In this document: in pieces, positions 26,165 through 34,636 of the stretch | Position numbering within the stretch: the stretch's first letter is position 1 | Layout of the letters: every line of letters begins with the position of its first letter | Assembly (NCBI GenBank): GCA_965218555.1 | Contig: OZ244625.1 | Location: 3,224,001-3,288,000 of the forward strand | Direction: 5' to 3' | Length of the DNA stretch: 64,000 bases | DNA from: JAPPLB01 sp965218555 | GTDB taxonomy: Bacteria > Acidobacteriota > Terriglobia > Bryobacterales > UBA6623 | Notes under the pieces: generated by a model | The model's database searches: none | The model's input: the letters and a program-made list of their open reading frames with translations, nothing else | Told to the model about the DNA's origin: nothing | Translations under genes and position numbers: made by a program

Positions 26165-27202
26165 ATGGCGCAATTAGCGACTTTGGGGGAAGGCAACACT
26201 CCGCTCATCCCGAGCATCGCTGTCGGCCCCAAGCTCGGGCTCAAGAATCTCTACTTCAAGCTCGAGAACTGTAACCCGACCGGTTCGTACAAGGACCGCT
26301 TTATCGCGGCTGAGATCAGCCGGCTTCTTGAACGCGGAGTGAAGGCTTGCGTGGCGACTTCCTCAGGCAACACGGGAGCGTCGTTGGCCTCCTACTGCGC
26401 CCGCTACGGAATCGTTTGCTCGATCATTGTCAGCCCCGAAACCCCCGCCGGCAAGCTCGAACAGATGCGCTCCCACGGCGCCCACGTCTTTCAGGTGACG
26501 GGGTTTATCTCATTGCCGGAAGTAACGGACTCTGTCTTGCAAACCCTGGAGCGGCTCTCCCATGAGCGCAACGTGGCCTTGGTCGTATCGGCGTTCCGCT
26601 ACTGTCCGGAGGGAATGACCGGCGTGCAGTCGATCTCGTTCGAGTTGAGCAGGCAGTGTGGAGGCCAGGTGAATCACGTATTCGTTCCAGTGGGCGGTGG
26701 GGGACTGTTCACAGCGGTCTGTCGAGGTTTCGGCAACATGTCCGGTCCGAAGCCCAAAGTGCATGTCGTACAGCCAAGAGGCTGCCCGACGGTTGTCGAA
26801 GCGTTCGAACGAGGCGTGAATGAGATCCGAACGGTTCAAAGCACCACGAAGATCAGCGGACTCGCTGTACCCTTCGACGTGGACGCCGGACTCGCGCTCG
26901 ATGCTCTTCGCAAAAATGGCGGCTATGCTTTCGGTGTCGAAGACGAGGAAGTTTTCGAAGCACAACACGCAATGCTGGCCGAGGAGGGAATCTATTGCGA
27001 GCCCGCCGGGGGCGCCGCCCTCGCCGGTTTGCGCCGCGCGGTGGTGAAAGAATGGGTGTACCGCGACGACGCCATCGTCTGCCTGGTCACTGGCCACGGC
27101 TTCAAAGACCCTGACTCTATCGCCAGCGCCGCCGCAGAGTACCCACCTGTACTCCTGGAGGCGAATCAGTTGCAAGGGAAGCTCAGCGGCACATTGGGTT
27201 GA
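26165..27202 (+). CDS. threonine-synthase-like PLP enzyme
   Basis: Start chosen at ATG 26165, two bases after the MlrC-gene stop; a TTG at 26159 is the alternative. About 345 residues of fold-type II PLP enzyme: Lys in PTGSYKDRF, substrate loop TSSGNTGASLASY, phosphate-binding VPVGGGGLFTAV and CEPAGGAALAGL. This matches the threonine synthase/cysteate synthase branch, but it is shorter than typical ThrC and sits in a catabolic setting, so a beta-elimination or replacement reaction on an unusual amino acid is as likely as threonine synthesis. Confidence 0.8.
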   Translation: MAQLATLGEGNTPLIPSIAVGPKLGLKNLYFKLENCNPTGSYKDRFIAAEISRLLERGVKACVATSSGNTGASLASYCARYGIVCSIIVSPETPAGKLEQMRSHGAHVFQVTGFISLPEVTDSVLQTLERLSHERNVALVVSAFRYCPEGMTGVQSISFELSRQCGGQVNHVFVPVGGGGLFTAVCRGFGNMSGPKPKVHVVQPRGCPTVVEAFERGVNEIRTVQSTTKISGLAVPFDVDAGLALDALRKNGGYAFGVEDEEVFEAQHAMLAEEGIYCEPAGGAALAGLRRAVVKEWVYRDDAIVCLVTGHGFKDPDSIASAAAEYPPVLLEANQLQGKLSGTLG

Positions 27203-27226
27203 AGCCCGTCGCCCTTTCTGTATGCT

Positions 27227-27478
27227 GTGAGCGGGATCGCGCATGTCGGGTTGAGCGATGCAGAGAAGCGTTTCTCGGAACTCGTGGAACGTGTGATACA
27301 GGACGAACCCATCATGATTACGAAGCGCGGTGCACCCGTCGCCCTGTGCGTCCCGTTCGACCCGCCCGAGAAGATGGATGTAGTGGAAGCAGGAGATCGA
27401 TTACGAAAGCTCCGGGAATCGATATCTCCAGGCGGTGTTACCAGTGGTGGGTCGCACAACGAAGGGCATCGACCGTGA
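27227..27478 (+). CDS. Phd/YefM-type antitoxin, orphan
   Basis: An 83-residue protein with the Phd/YefM fold signature: VGLSDAEKRFSELVERVIQ followed by EPIMITKRGAPVALCVPF. In toxin-antitoxin pairs this domain binds DNA and neutralises a PIN- or Doc/RelE-type toxin. No toxin follows; instead the TGA overlaps the GTG of recX by four bases. Either the toxin was lost or the protein is now a stand-alone regulator. GTG start. Confidence 0.8.
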   Translation: MSGIAHVGLSDAEKRFSELVERVIQDEPIMITKRGAPVALCVPFDPPEKMDVVEAGDRLRKLRESISPGGVTSGGSHNEGHRP

Positions 27479-28011
27479 AGCGACTTTTGGCGCCGGAAGC
27501 CCTCTTCGAATACGCTGTCGAAGCTCTCTCGCGGCGGGCTCTCACGCAAAGTGAGCTTCGCGCCCGACTCGAACGCCGGGCTGCCCGATCCCATAACGTT
27601 GATGAGGTCCTCGAGCGCCTCACGTCGGTCGGCTATCTCGATGATTCCCGAGTCGCCGAATCCTACTCCCGTTTTCGCAAAGAATGCGAAGGACTCGGTC
27701 CGAAGCGCGTCGTCCGCGAACTTCAGCGCCGAGGTGTCGACTCTTCTGTCGCGGAGGCCGCGGTCGGTGAAGCCTACGAGGGCAGCGACGAAAGGGAACT
27801 CATCCACGCCCACCTTCAAAAGAAGCTCGGGAAGGAGTATTGCGAGCGCAAGATCGAAGACCCGAAAGTCATTGCGCGGCTCTATCGCGGGCTCACGAGG
27901 GCCGGATTTACCGGTGATAGAATCGTGGGTGCGTTGCGCGAAATCTCTTCCGACAGCGAACGGTTGGACGGATTCGCCGATGACCCCGGCGACGAGAGTT
28001 GGGATACCTGA
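27475..28011 (+). CDS. recX: recombination regulator RecX
   Basis: A 178-residue protein from the GTG at 27475 (overlapping the antitoxin TGA). Three-helix RecX repeats are evident: ALFEYAVEALSRRALTQSELRARL, VLERLTSVGYLDDSRVAESY, and GPKRVVRELQRRGVDSS. It binds RecA filaments and limits their activity. recA is not in the window. The earlier open frame upstream is overlap with the antitoxin and not coding. Confidence 0.9.
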   Translation: MKRLLAPEALFEYAVEALSRRALTQSELRARLERRAARSHNVDEVLERLTSVGYLDDSRVAESYSRFRKECEGLGPKRVVRELQRRGVDSSVAEAAVGEAYEGSDERELIHAHLQKKLGKEYCERKIEDPKVIARLYRGLTRAGFTGDRIVGALREISSDSERLDGFADDPGDESWDT

Positions 28012-28096
28012 GGCGCGCGACCAGCCTGAGATAGACCTGACCACCCTGCCGAGCCTCGCCAGGTAGGCATCGCGTACGCTCCTCCAGGACCCGAAT

Positions 28097-30742
28097 TTGA
28101 CCGGCGACGACGTCAGAAAAAAGTTCCTGAGCTTTTTCGAGGGCAACGGTCACCGCATCGTGTCAAGCTCGTCGCTCGTCCCCGCGAACGATCCGACGTT
28201 ACTCTTTACCAACGCCGGGATGAATCAGTTCAAAGACGTCTTCCTCGGCGCCGAGAAGCGCGAATATTCCCGTGCGACCACCTCGCAAAAGTGTGTTCGC
28301 GCGGGCGGCAAGCACAATGATCTCGAGAATGTCGGCTACACGCGGCGCCACCACACGTTCTTCGAGATGCTGGGCAACTTTTCCTTCGGCGATTATTTCA
28401 AGCAGGACGCTATCTCCTACGCCTGGGAACTCGTCACGAAGGTTTACGGGCTGCCGAAGGGGCGCCTCTACGCCACCATCTTCGAGGACGATGACGAGGC
28501 CGAGGAACTATGGAAGAAGACGACTGATATTGCGCCCGACCATATCTTCCGCTGCGGTGCGAAGAACAATTTCTGGCAGATGGGTGATAGCGGCCCGTGT
28601 GGCCCCTGCTCGGAAATCTTCTATGACTTTGGGCCTGAAGCACTCGAGCCCGATGAAGCCGACGAGCCCTTCCCTGCGGAAACAAACCGCTTCGTCGAGA
28701 TCTGGAACCTCGTCTTCATGCAGTTCGACCGCGACCCAGCGGGCAAGCTCACGCGGCTGCCGCAGCCGTCGATCGACACCGGCATGGGGCTCGAACGGAC
28801 GGCCGCCGTCCTACAGGGCAAGCTCAGTAACTTTGAGGCGGATCTGATCCGCCCGATCATCGACCGCGCCTCTGAGATTCTCGGCGGCATTGCCTTCGGC
28901 GAAAACGCTAAGAACGACACGACGCTTCGCATCATCGCCGACCACAGCCGCGCCGCCGCGTTTCTCATTCACGACGACGTTCTGCCCGCCAATGAGGGAC
29001 GCGGATATGTGCTGCGCAAGATCATTCGTCGCGCACTCCGTCACGCCCGTCTCGCCGGTCGAGATACGCCATTTCTCTACGACTTGACCGGCTTCGTCGC
29101 CGAGCACATGAAGGCCGGCTATCCGAAAATGATGGATTCGGTGCAGCGCGTCGCGCGCGTCGTCAAAGAAGAGGAGACGCGTTACCAGCACAGCTTCGCA
29201 CTGGCCGAAAAGATGTTCGAGGCGGAAACCAAAAAGCTCGACAAAGGCGTGCTGCCGGGATCGGCCGCGTTCAAGCTGTATGACACCTTCGGCCTCTCGC
29301 TCGACGAGCAGCAGGAGATGGCGCGCGAGCGCAACCTGACCATCGATCATACCGGTTTTAAAAAGGAGATGGGTGCGCAGCGTGCTCGCTCCCGCGCGAG
29401 TTGGAAGGGCGGCGACCAGGCGACCGTCGCGCCGATCTACAAGCAACTGCGGGAAGAACAACCCACCCAATTCGAGGGCTACGGCAATCTCGAAACGTCC
29501 AAGGCGAAGATCGTTGCTCTGCTGGTCGACCAACAGCCGGTCGATCAGGTTGCTGCCGATACCAAGGCGGAGTTGGTGCTCGACCGAACACCCTTCTATG
29601 CCGAGGCCGGCGGGCAGGTCGGCGACCAGGGCATCCTGCTTGCAGGCGGCGAAGTCGCGGCGCGCGTCAGCGACGTGCAAGCGCCCGTTCGCGGACTGTC
29701 GGTGCACGTTGTCACGACGACCGCGCCCCTCGAAGTCGGACAGAAAGTCGCCTGCCATGTCAGCGCTGAACTACGCAGCGCCACGATGCGGAACCACACG
29801 GCGACGCACTTGATGCACGCCGCGCTTCGCAGGACGCTCGGTTCTCACGTGAAGCAGGCAGGCAGCGTGGTCGCGCCGGACCGTCTCCGCTTCGACATTA
29901 CCCACTACACTACCGTCGACGACGCGGAGCGCGAGGAAGTCGAGCGTCTCGTCAACGCAGAGATCCTCAAGAACACGCCGGTAACCACCGAGATTCTTGA
30001 TCTCGATGAGGCTCTCCAGACGGGCGCCATGGCGTTGTTTGGCGAGAAGTACACTGCGAAAGTGCGCGTCGTCGGCATCGACGGTTTCAGCAAGGAACTC
30101 TGCGGCGGCACCCACGTAAACCGCACCGGCGACATCGGCATCTTCAGGATCACCTCGGAAAGCAGCATCTCCGCCGGCGTGCGCCGCATCGAGGCCGTCA
30201 CCGGCTTCGGCGCCTACGACGAGTACCGCCAGGCCACCGCTGCCATCGGGCGGTTGACTACGATGTTGCACGTCTCCGAACCGGCGCTCGTTCCATCCGT
30301 CGAGCGCCTCGCCGCCGAGCGCAAGAGCCTCGAACGTGAGGTCGAACAGCTCAAATCGAAGCTGGCCCAAGCCAGCGTCGGCGAACTCACCGAGCACGCG
30401 CGCGCTGTCAAAGGCATCAAGGTCGTCTCCGCGAAAGTCGATGGGCTCGACCGCAACCAGATGCGCTCTCTGGCTGACTCGCTGCGGAACAAGATCGGCT
30501 CGGGTGTCGTCGTTCTGGCGAGCACCGCCGACGGCAACATCGCGCTCATCTCGGCGGTAACCAAAGACCTCGCCGGCAAGAAGCTTCATGCCGGCAAGCT
30601 CGTCGGTGCGGTGGCCCAGGAAGTCGGCGGGCGCGGAGGCGGACGTCCCGACCTCGCCGAAGCGGGCGGTAAGAACACCGGAAAGCTGCCCGAGGCACTT
30701 GAAAAGGTCTACGACCTGGTCGGTGAAATGGCGGGCGACTAG
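28097..30742 (+). CDS. alaS: alanyl-tRNA synthetase
   Basis: An 881-residue enzyme of normal length with TTG start. Class II core: LFTNAGMNQFKDVFLG, TRRHHTFFEMLGNFSFGDYF and the GMGLER motif. Editing domain: RNHTATHLMHAAL and CGGTHVNRTGDIG with the zinc-binding His/His/Cys/His set. C-terminal oligomerisation/DHHA1 domain ends GGRGGGRPDLAEAGG. It charges tRNA-Ala. The order recX-alaS is common in many bacteria, and the two are about 85 bp apart here. Confidence 0.97.
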   Translation: MTGDDVRKKFLSFFEGNGHRIVSSSSLVPANDPTLLFTNAGMNQFKDVFLGAEKREYSRATTSQKCVRAGGKHNDLENVGYTRRHHTFFEMLGNFSFGDYFKQDAISYAWELVTKVYGLPKGRLYATIFEDDDEAEELWKKTTDIAPDHIFRCGAKNNFWQMGDSGPCGPCSEIFYDFGPEALEPDEADEPFPAETNRFVEIWNLVFMQFDRDPAGKLTRLPQPSIDTGMGLERTAAVLQGKLSNFEADLIRPIIDRASEILGGIAFGENAKNDTTLRIIADHSRAAAFLIHDDVLPANEGRGYVLRKIIRRALRHARLAGRDTPFLYDLTGFVAEHMKAGYPKMMDSVQRVARVVKEEETRYQHSFALAEKMFEAETKKLDKGVLPGSAAFKLYDTFGLSLDEQQEMARERNLTIDHTGFKKEMGAQRARSRASWKGGDQATVAPIYKQLREEQPTQFEGYGNLETSKAKIVALLVDQQPVDQVAADTKAELVLDRTPFYAEAGGQVGDQGILLAGGEVAARVSDVQAPVRGLSVHVVTTTAPLEVGQKVACHVSAELRSATMRNHTATHLMHAALRRTLGSHVKQAGSVVAPDRLRFDITHYTTVDDAEREEVERLVNAEILKNTPVTTEILDLDEALQTGAMALFGEKYTAKVRVVGIDGFSKELCGGTHVNRTGDIGIFRITSESSISAGVRRIEAVTGFGAYDEYRQATAAIGRLTTMLHVSEPALVPSVERLAAERKSLEREVEQLKSKLAQASVGELTEHARAVKGIKVVSAKVDGLDRNQMRSLADSLRNKIGSGVVVLASTADGNIALISAVTKDLAGKKLHAGKLVGAVAQEVGGRGGGRPDLAEAGGKNTGKLPEALEKVYDLVGEMAGD

Positions 30743-30877
30743 CTGGATTTCGGCTGCTCGGGAAATCACACTTCAACCCGCAGGCCAGTTTCGACACGCA
30801 CAACAGCACCGCTCCGAGTCGCTGCCCGTCTGAGGTGGATCCTGTTCGTTCACCGTTGACCTTGACAATGCCCTCTC

Positions 30878-31090
30878 CTACAGCAAACTCCGAAAGTGCT
30901 CCTCGGTGAGGCCCGCGTCACGAACAATGCCACCCATCGTGTACGCGTTGACTGGGTTGTGGCGAGGGATGGTCAGAATGCGCGAGCCGTCGGTCATCAC
31001 GACATGCTTCCCTTGTCGAAGCACTCTGAAGCCGGCCTTCTCCAGAGCTCGGACAGCATGCCGGTGGTTGATGCCCGGGATCTTCGGCAC
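30878..31090 (-). CDS. hicA: HicA-family toxin
   Basis: A 70-residue protein with the HicA double-stranded-RNA-binding-like fold: HRHAVRALEKAGFRVLRQGKHVVM with the catalytic-type Gly-Lys-His, then LTIPRHNPVNAYTMGGIVRDAGL. HicA toxins are ribosome-independent mRNA interferases. It lies two bases downstream of the HicB gene, in the antitoxin-first order. Confidence 0.9.
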   Translation of the reverse strand: MPKIPGINHRHAVRALEKAGFRVLRQGKHVVMTDGSRILTIPRHNPVNAYTMGGIVRDAGLTEEHFRSLL

Positions 31091-31092
31091 GC

Positions 31093-31290
31093 TCAGGATG
31101 CCACTTCTATTTCACGAACCGTGGCGCTCTTGAGGAGATCGTCTCGCGTAGCGAGGTATTCTTGGATGGCCGCCTGTATGTTCTGGAGCGCTTCCTCTTC
31201 CGAAGCCCCCTGAGACCAACAGCCGGGAAGACCTGGAACGGAAACGCTGTATCCTTCTTCGCTGTGGTGAAGTGCAATCTTGTATTTCAT
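31093..31290 (-). CDS. hicB: HicB-family antitoxin, short form
   Basis: A 65-residue protein made only of the partial RNase H-like HicB domain: YKIALHHSEEGYSVSVPGLP, GCWSQGASEEEALQNIQAAI. It lacks the C-terminal DNA-binding domain of longer HicB proteins, so another regulator may control the operon. It precedes hicA on the minus strand and forms a two-gene HicBA unit. Confidence 0.9.
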   Translation of the reverse strand: MKYKIALHHSEEGYSVSVPGLPGCWSQGASEEEALQNIQAAIQEYLATRDDLLKSATVREIEVAS

Positions 31291-31477
31291 CGCTCATCGC
31301 CTCAGCCATTATAGCCGGTTCGGTTGGCCTGATTGTCGTGTCCCCGCCAGCACGGATCAACGCACTTTTAGCCACTGGCTGCCCGCCGTACTACCTGTTC
31401 GTCGTATAATAGAAAGAAGCACCATACCTGCCGGACGAAGTTCCCGCCGACGTCCGCACCTAGCCCCGAGGTCCTCC

Positions 31478-32173
31478 ATGACCCTGTCCGTCGGCCTGTT
31501 CGTTCGAATTCTTCTCATCAGTACCTTTCTGGTTCCTGCGCTGTACGCCAATAACCCTGCGGTCGGCCGCTGCCTGCGAGCGGCCCAAGTGCTCGACAAG
31601 GTGATGGGCATACCGGAAAAAGGGATCCCTCAGGAGTTGATGGGCCGCAGCCAATGCATCGCGATCATCCCCGGGGTGAAGAAAGCGGGGTTCGGGTTCG
31701 GCGGGCGCTACGGCAAAGGCGTCATGTCATGCCGCACCGAGGACCAGTTAGGCTGGACTGCGCCCTTGGCGGTGAAGCTGGAGGGCGGCAGCTTCGGCCT
31801 GCAGATCGGAGGCAGCTCGACGGACTTCGTGCTGTTGATTTTCAACAAGCGCGGAGTCAAGAAGCTACTCAAAAGTAAATTCACATTAGGCGGCGACGCA
31901 GCGGTGGCCGGCGGACCGCTCGGGCGGTCGGCGCAGGCCCAGACCGATGCGCAACTGCGAGCGGAGATCCTGTCCTACTCACGGTCGAGGGGACTCTTCG
32001 CCGGCGTGTCGCTCGAGGGTGCGACTCTTCGCCCAGGGCACAAAGCCAACGAGAAGATTTACGGCCGGCAGGTGGACCCGAAGCAGGTGCTGGCCGCGCA
32101 GGTCACCGCGCCGTCGAGTGTTCAGCCGCTCATCGATGCGCTGAACAGATACTCAAGTTCAAAGCATCGCTAG
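31478..32173 (+). CDS. secreted SYLF-domain (Ysc84-type lipid-binding) protein
   Basis: About 231 residues from the ATG at 31478. A signal peptide (ILLISTFLVPALYA) precedes a SYLF domain: IPQELMGRSQCIAIIPGVKK, FGFGGRYGKGVMSCR, and GPLGRSAQAQTDAQLRAEIL with SRSRGLFAGVSLEGATLRP. SYLF domains bind phosphoinositide-like lipids in eukaryotes; bacterial roles are unclear. The stop codon TAG (32171-32173) is made by the left end of the IS630 insertion, so the original C-terminus has probably lost a few residues. A decayed sister copy lies beyond the element. Confidence 0.9.
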   Translation: MTLSVGLFVRILLISTFLVPALYANNPAVGRCLRAAQVLDKVMGIPEKGIPQELMGRSQCIAIIPGVKKAGFGFGGRYGKGVMSCRTEDQLGWTAPLAVKLEGGSFGLQIGGSSTDFVLLIFNKRGVKKLLKSKFTLGGDAAVAGGPLGRSAQAQTDAQLRAEILSYSRSRGLFAGVSLEGATLRPGHKANEKIYGRQVDPKQVLAAQVTAPSSVQPLIDALNRYSSSKHR

Positions 32174-33318
32174 TGTCCCGTCCCGTGTAACAGTTGACAT
32201 TTCCACACTCTCATGATTTCATGGGTGGCATGTTTACCGCTGCTGCAGCTTTTGACATTGACGAACCGATCTTACGACAGCTGGAAACGCTGCTGCGTTC
32301 TGGAAATACCCCGCAGCGGGTGGTGCAGAAATGCCGGATCATCCTGCTGGCTCAGCGGGGAGTGGCCAATTCCTCGATTGCTCGGGAGTTGGGCCTGTCG
32401 CGGCCGACCGTGATTCGAGCGCGGGCGGCGTTCCAACAGGCTGGCGTGGGCGCCCTGACGGTGAAACCGACCCGCAAGCGGTCGCGGCGTGTGCTGACGC
32501 CCGAGCTGGAGCGTGCGATTCTGGATGTGACGCTGAAGACCCGACCCGCCGACGCGACGCAGTGGAGCGTTCGGACCCTGGCCCAACACCTGCAGGTATC
32601 GCGCATGATGGTGCATCGAGTCTGGCAGCGTTTCGATATCCAGCCGCACCGAGTCGAGAAGTTCAAGATCTCCAACGATCCCCAGTTTGAGGCCAAGGTG
32701 CGGGATATTGTCGGTCTTTATCTGGACCCGCCCGACCGGGCTCTGGTGCTTTGCGTGGACGAGAAGAGCCAGATTCAGGCTCTGGACCGGACCGCTCCCC
32801 TGCTGCCGCTGCGTCCCGGATGGCCCGAACGCCAGACCCATGATTACAAACGCCATGGCACCACGACGCTGTTCGCGGCTTTCAATATCGTCAACGGCAA
32901 AGTCATCGCCAGTTGCTTGCCGCGCCATCGGGGAAAGCAGTTCGTGAAGTTCCTGCATCAAATCGAGAAGGAAGTCCCGGCGGACCTGGAGGTGCATCTG
33001 GTGATGGATAACTACTCCACTCACCAGGGCGCTGCCGTCCAACGCTGGCTCCAACCTCGCAAGCGCCGACGATTCCATTTTCACTTTACGCCCACCAGCA
33101 GTTCCTGGCTCCATCAGGTCGAACGTTTCTTTGCCCTGATCAGCCAACGCATGATCCGGCGCGGTACGTTCCGTAGTGTTCAAGAGCTGCAGCGCTCCAT
33201 CTATGCCTGGCTCTCCAGCTGGAACCACCAGCCGCAGCCTTTCGTTTGGAAGGCCACGGCTGATGTTATCCTTGACAAAGTGCAACGCTGTAAAGAATTA
33301 GCTGGGACACAACACTAG
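32170..33318 (+). mobile_element. IS630-family insertion sequence, complete
   Basis: About 1.15 kb between two TA dinucleotides (32171-32172 and 33316-33317), the target duplication typical of IS630/Tc1/mariner elements. The termini form an imperfect 21-bp inverted repeat: CTAGTGTCCCGTCCCGTGTAA on the left, CTAGTGTTGTGTCCCAGCTAA on the right read inward, with 15 matches. One full-length transposase fills the interior. The insertion hit the 3' end of a SYLF gene and supplies its stop codon. Confidence 0.88.
32221..33318 (+). CDS. IS630-family transposase
   Basis: About 365 residues with N-terminal helix-turn-helix region (SSIARELGLSRPTVIRARAAF, plus QHLQVSRMMVHRVWQRF) and a DDE catalytic core: ALVLCVDEKSQIQALDR (first Asp), HLVMDNYSTHQG (second Asp) and SSSWLHQVERFFALISQRM (the Glu). 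All catalytic residues are intact and there is no frameshift, so the element may be active. The ATG at 32221 was preferred to the TTG at 32194; 32230 is possible. TAG stop overlaps the right terminal repeat. Confidence 0.92.
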   Translation: MGGMFTAAAAFDIDEPILRQLETLLRSGNTPQRVVQKCRIILLAQRGVANSSIARELGLSRPTVIRARAAFQQAGVGALTVKPTRKRSRRVLTPELERAILDVTLKTRPADATQWSVRTLAQHLQVSRMMVHRVWQRFDIQPHRVEKFKISNDPQFEAKVRDIVGLYLDPPDRALVLCVDEKSQIQALDRTAPLLPLRPGWPERQTHDYKRHGTTTLFAAFNIVNGKVIASCLPRHRGKQFVKFLHQIEKEVPADLEVHLVMDNYSTHQGAAVQRWLQPRKRRRFHFHFTPTSSSWLHQVERFFALISQRMIRRGTFRSVQELQRSIYAWLSSWNHQPQPFVWKATADVILDKVQRCKELAGTQH

Positions 33319-33423
33319 AGAGAGGCGTTATTTGGATGCAGCTTTCGGTGTGGCGACAGCCCACGGCCGTGGCAACCTGCGTCGCTGGTTGTGTCGATTG
33401 CGGCGAACGCTAACTAAGGGCCC

Positions 33424-33830
33424 TCGAACCAGCTCGACCATATCGTTTTTCAGATCGACGGTCCTGTGACGGACATTGTTGCCGTCTTTCTGAGTCGAAA
33501 CAGATCGGAAGGCTGCGGAGAACAGGCTTCACGGTCGGTGCCGCTAATGCCGCCGCAGAGGAGCCGGCCGGCCGCGAAGCTGCCAGGCAGACCGATGCGC
33601 TGCTGGGATCGAAGATCCTGACGTTTGCGCGGTCGCGCGGTTGATTGGCGGGTGTCTTGCTCGCCGGCGCAACGCTACGCCCTGTTCACAAAGCGAACCG
33701 GAAGCTCTATGACGGCTGGGAGCCTGATTCCAAGGAGGTTCTCGAAGGGCGCATTCCTTCTACCGAGCCTACGCGACCCTTGCTCGCTGTATTACGCAAG
33801 TACTCTTCCGATTCCCTCGTTAGTGGCTGA
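33424..33830 (+). pseudogene. decayed second SYLF-domain gene
   Basis: Fragments of a SYLF protein in more than one frame. FQIDGPVTDIVAVF (about 33450-33490) matches the central strand; GREAARQTDALLGSKILTFA then SRG meets an in-frame TGA at 33642-33644; the same frame continues LAGVLLAGATLRPVHKANRK to a stop at 33830. The last part aligns with the intact SYLF protein before the IS element (LFAGVSLEGATLRPGHKANE). This was a tandem duplicate that lost its 5' end and acquired a stop and a frameshift. Confidence 0.8.
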
Positions 33831-33874
33831 AGAGCGTTTGACGTCAGGCCTCCTCGTGCGTGAGCATGAGGACA

Positions 33875-34189
33875 ATGAGTCATCCTAACCAACCGAATCA
33901 GCCCCAGCAGGCAACGATCAAGCTAACGCAGACGCCGGACTACCGCGAGCACTACGCGAACAGCGTTCAGATCCGGGTGAACCTGTGGGACTTCTTTATT
34001 CAGTTCGGCAAGCTGCTTCAACAGAAGCCGAACGAAGTCGAGATCAGGAACTTTCAAGGGATTTACGTCAGCCCCCAACAGGCGAAGGCGTTGCTCATTG
34101 CCCTCAACCAAAACATCTCACAGTATGAAGGGGCGTTTGGAGAGATCAAGATCGACCCGAAGGCGATCGGAACCGGAGCGGTGCAGTAG
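33875..34189 (+). CDS. DUF3467-domain protein
   Basis: About 104 residues starting at ATG 33875, preceded by TGAGGA. The Asn/Pro/Gln-rich N-terminus is followed by the compact DUF3467 core: YREHYANSVQIRVNLWDFFI, VEIRNFQGIYVSPQQAKALL and a QYEGAFGEI end. The family is small, cytoplasmic and uncharacterised. It converges on nusB. Earlier in-frame starts at 33860 and 33866 are possible. Confidence 0.85.
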   Translation: MSHPNQPNQPQQATIKLTQTPDYREHYANSVQIRVNLWDFFIQFGKLLQQKPNEVEIRNFQGIYVSPQQAKALLIALNQNISQYEGAFGEIKIDPKAIGTGAVQ

Positions 34190-34200
34190 AGGCGTTTCGG

Positions 34201-34635
34201 CTATGCCGGAGCGGGTGCGTTCTCTTCCAACGATTGCCGGACCGCGTCGAGCACTCCATTGAGGAAGGGCCCGGAGTCCTCGGAGAAGCGTCGGCCGATT
34301 TCGAGTGCTTCGTTGATGACGACCGGGCTGAGGGATGGCTCGCGCATCATTTCGTAGATCGCCAAGCGGAGAATGCCGCGGTCGATCGTCGGCATGCGAT
34401 CGAGACGCCAGTTTTCAGCGTGAGCCCTGATGAGATCGTCAATGTGCTCGATACGGTCGACGACGCCTTCGACGAGGTCGTTCGCAAACGGATCGGGCTC
34501 AGTCGGCACGCCGGGTTCGTCACTCGAAAGGTCGTTCCAAAAAGCTGAGATGATGCTGTCGGTCGGCGCCCGGCTGAGGTCCCACTGATAGATCATCTGT
34601 AACGCCCGTTCGCGCGACCGATGGCGGGAGGGCAT
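34201..34635 (-). CDS. nusB: transcription antitermination protein NusB
   Basis: A 144-residue all-helical RNA-binding protein. Family motifs: SRERALQMIYQWDLS at the N-terminus, DDLIRAHAENWRLDRMPTID and ILRLAIYEMM in the centre, and VVINEALEIGRRFSEDSGPF near the end. NusB with NusE binds boxA in rRNA leaders and promotes antitermination. It follows ribH by one base in the classic ribH-nusB arrangement. Confidence 0.96.
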   Translation of the reverse strand: MPSRHRSRERALQMIYQWDLSRAPTDSIISAFWNDLSSDEPGVPTEPDPFANDLVEGVVDRIEHIDDLIRAHAENWRLDRMPTIDRGILRLAIYEMMREPSLSPVVINEALEIGRRFSEDSGPFLNGVLDAVRQSLEENAPAPA

Positions 34636-34636
34636 G

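Noticed and set aside
30878..31290. HicBA as a possible novel defence system
   Set aside because: It is a standard two-gene HicBA toxin-antitoxin unit with ordinary domains.
32272..33285. 337-residue minus-strand frame opposite the IS630 transposase
   Set aside because: Shadow of the intact transposase, which has all catalytic residues in the plus frame.
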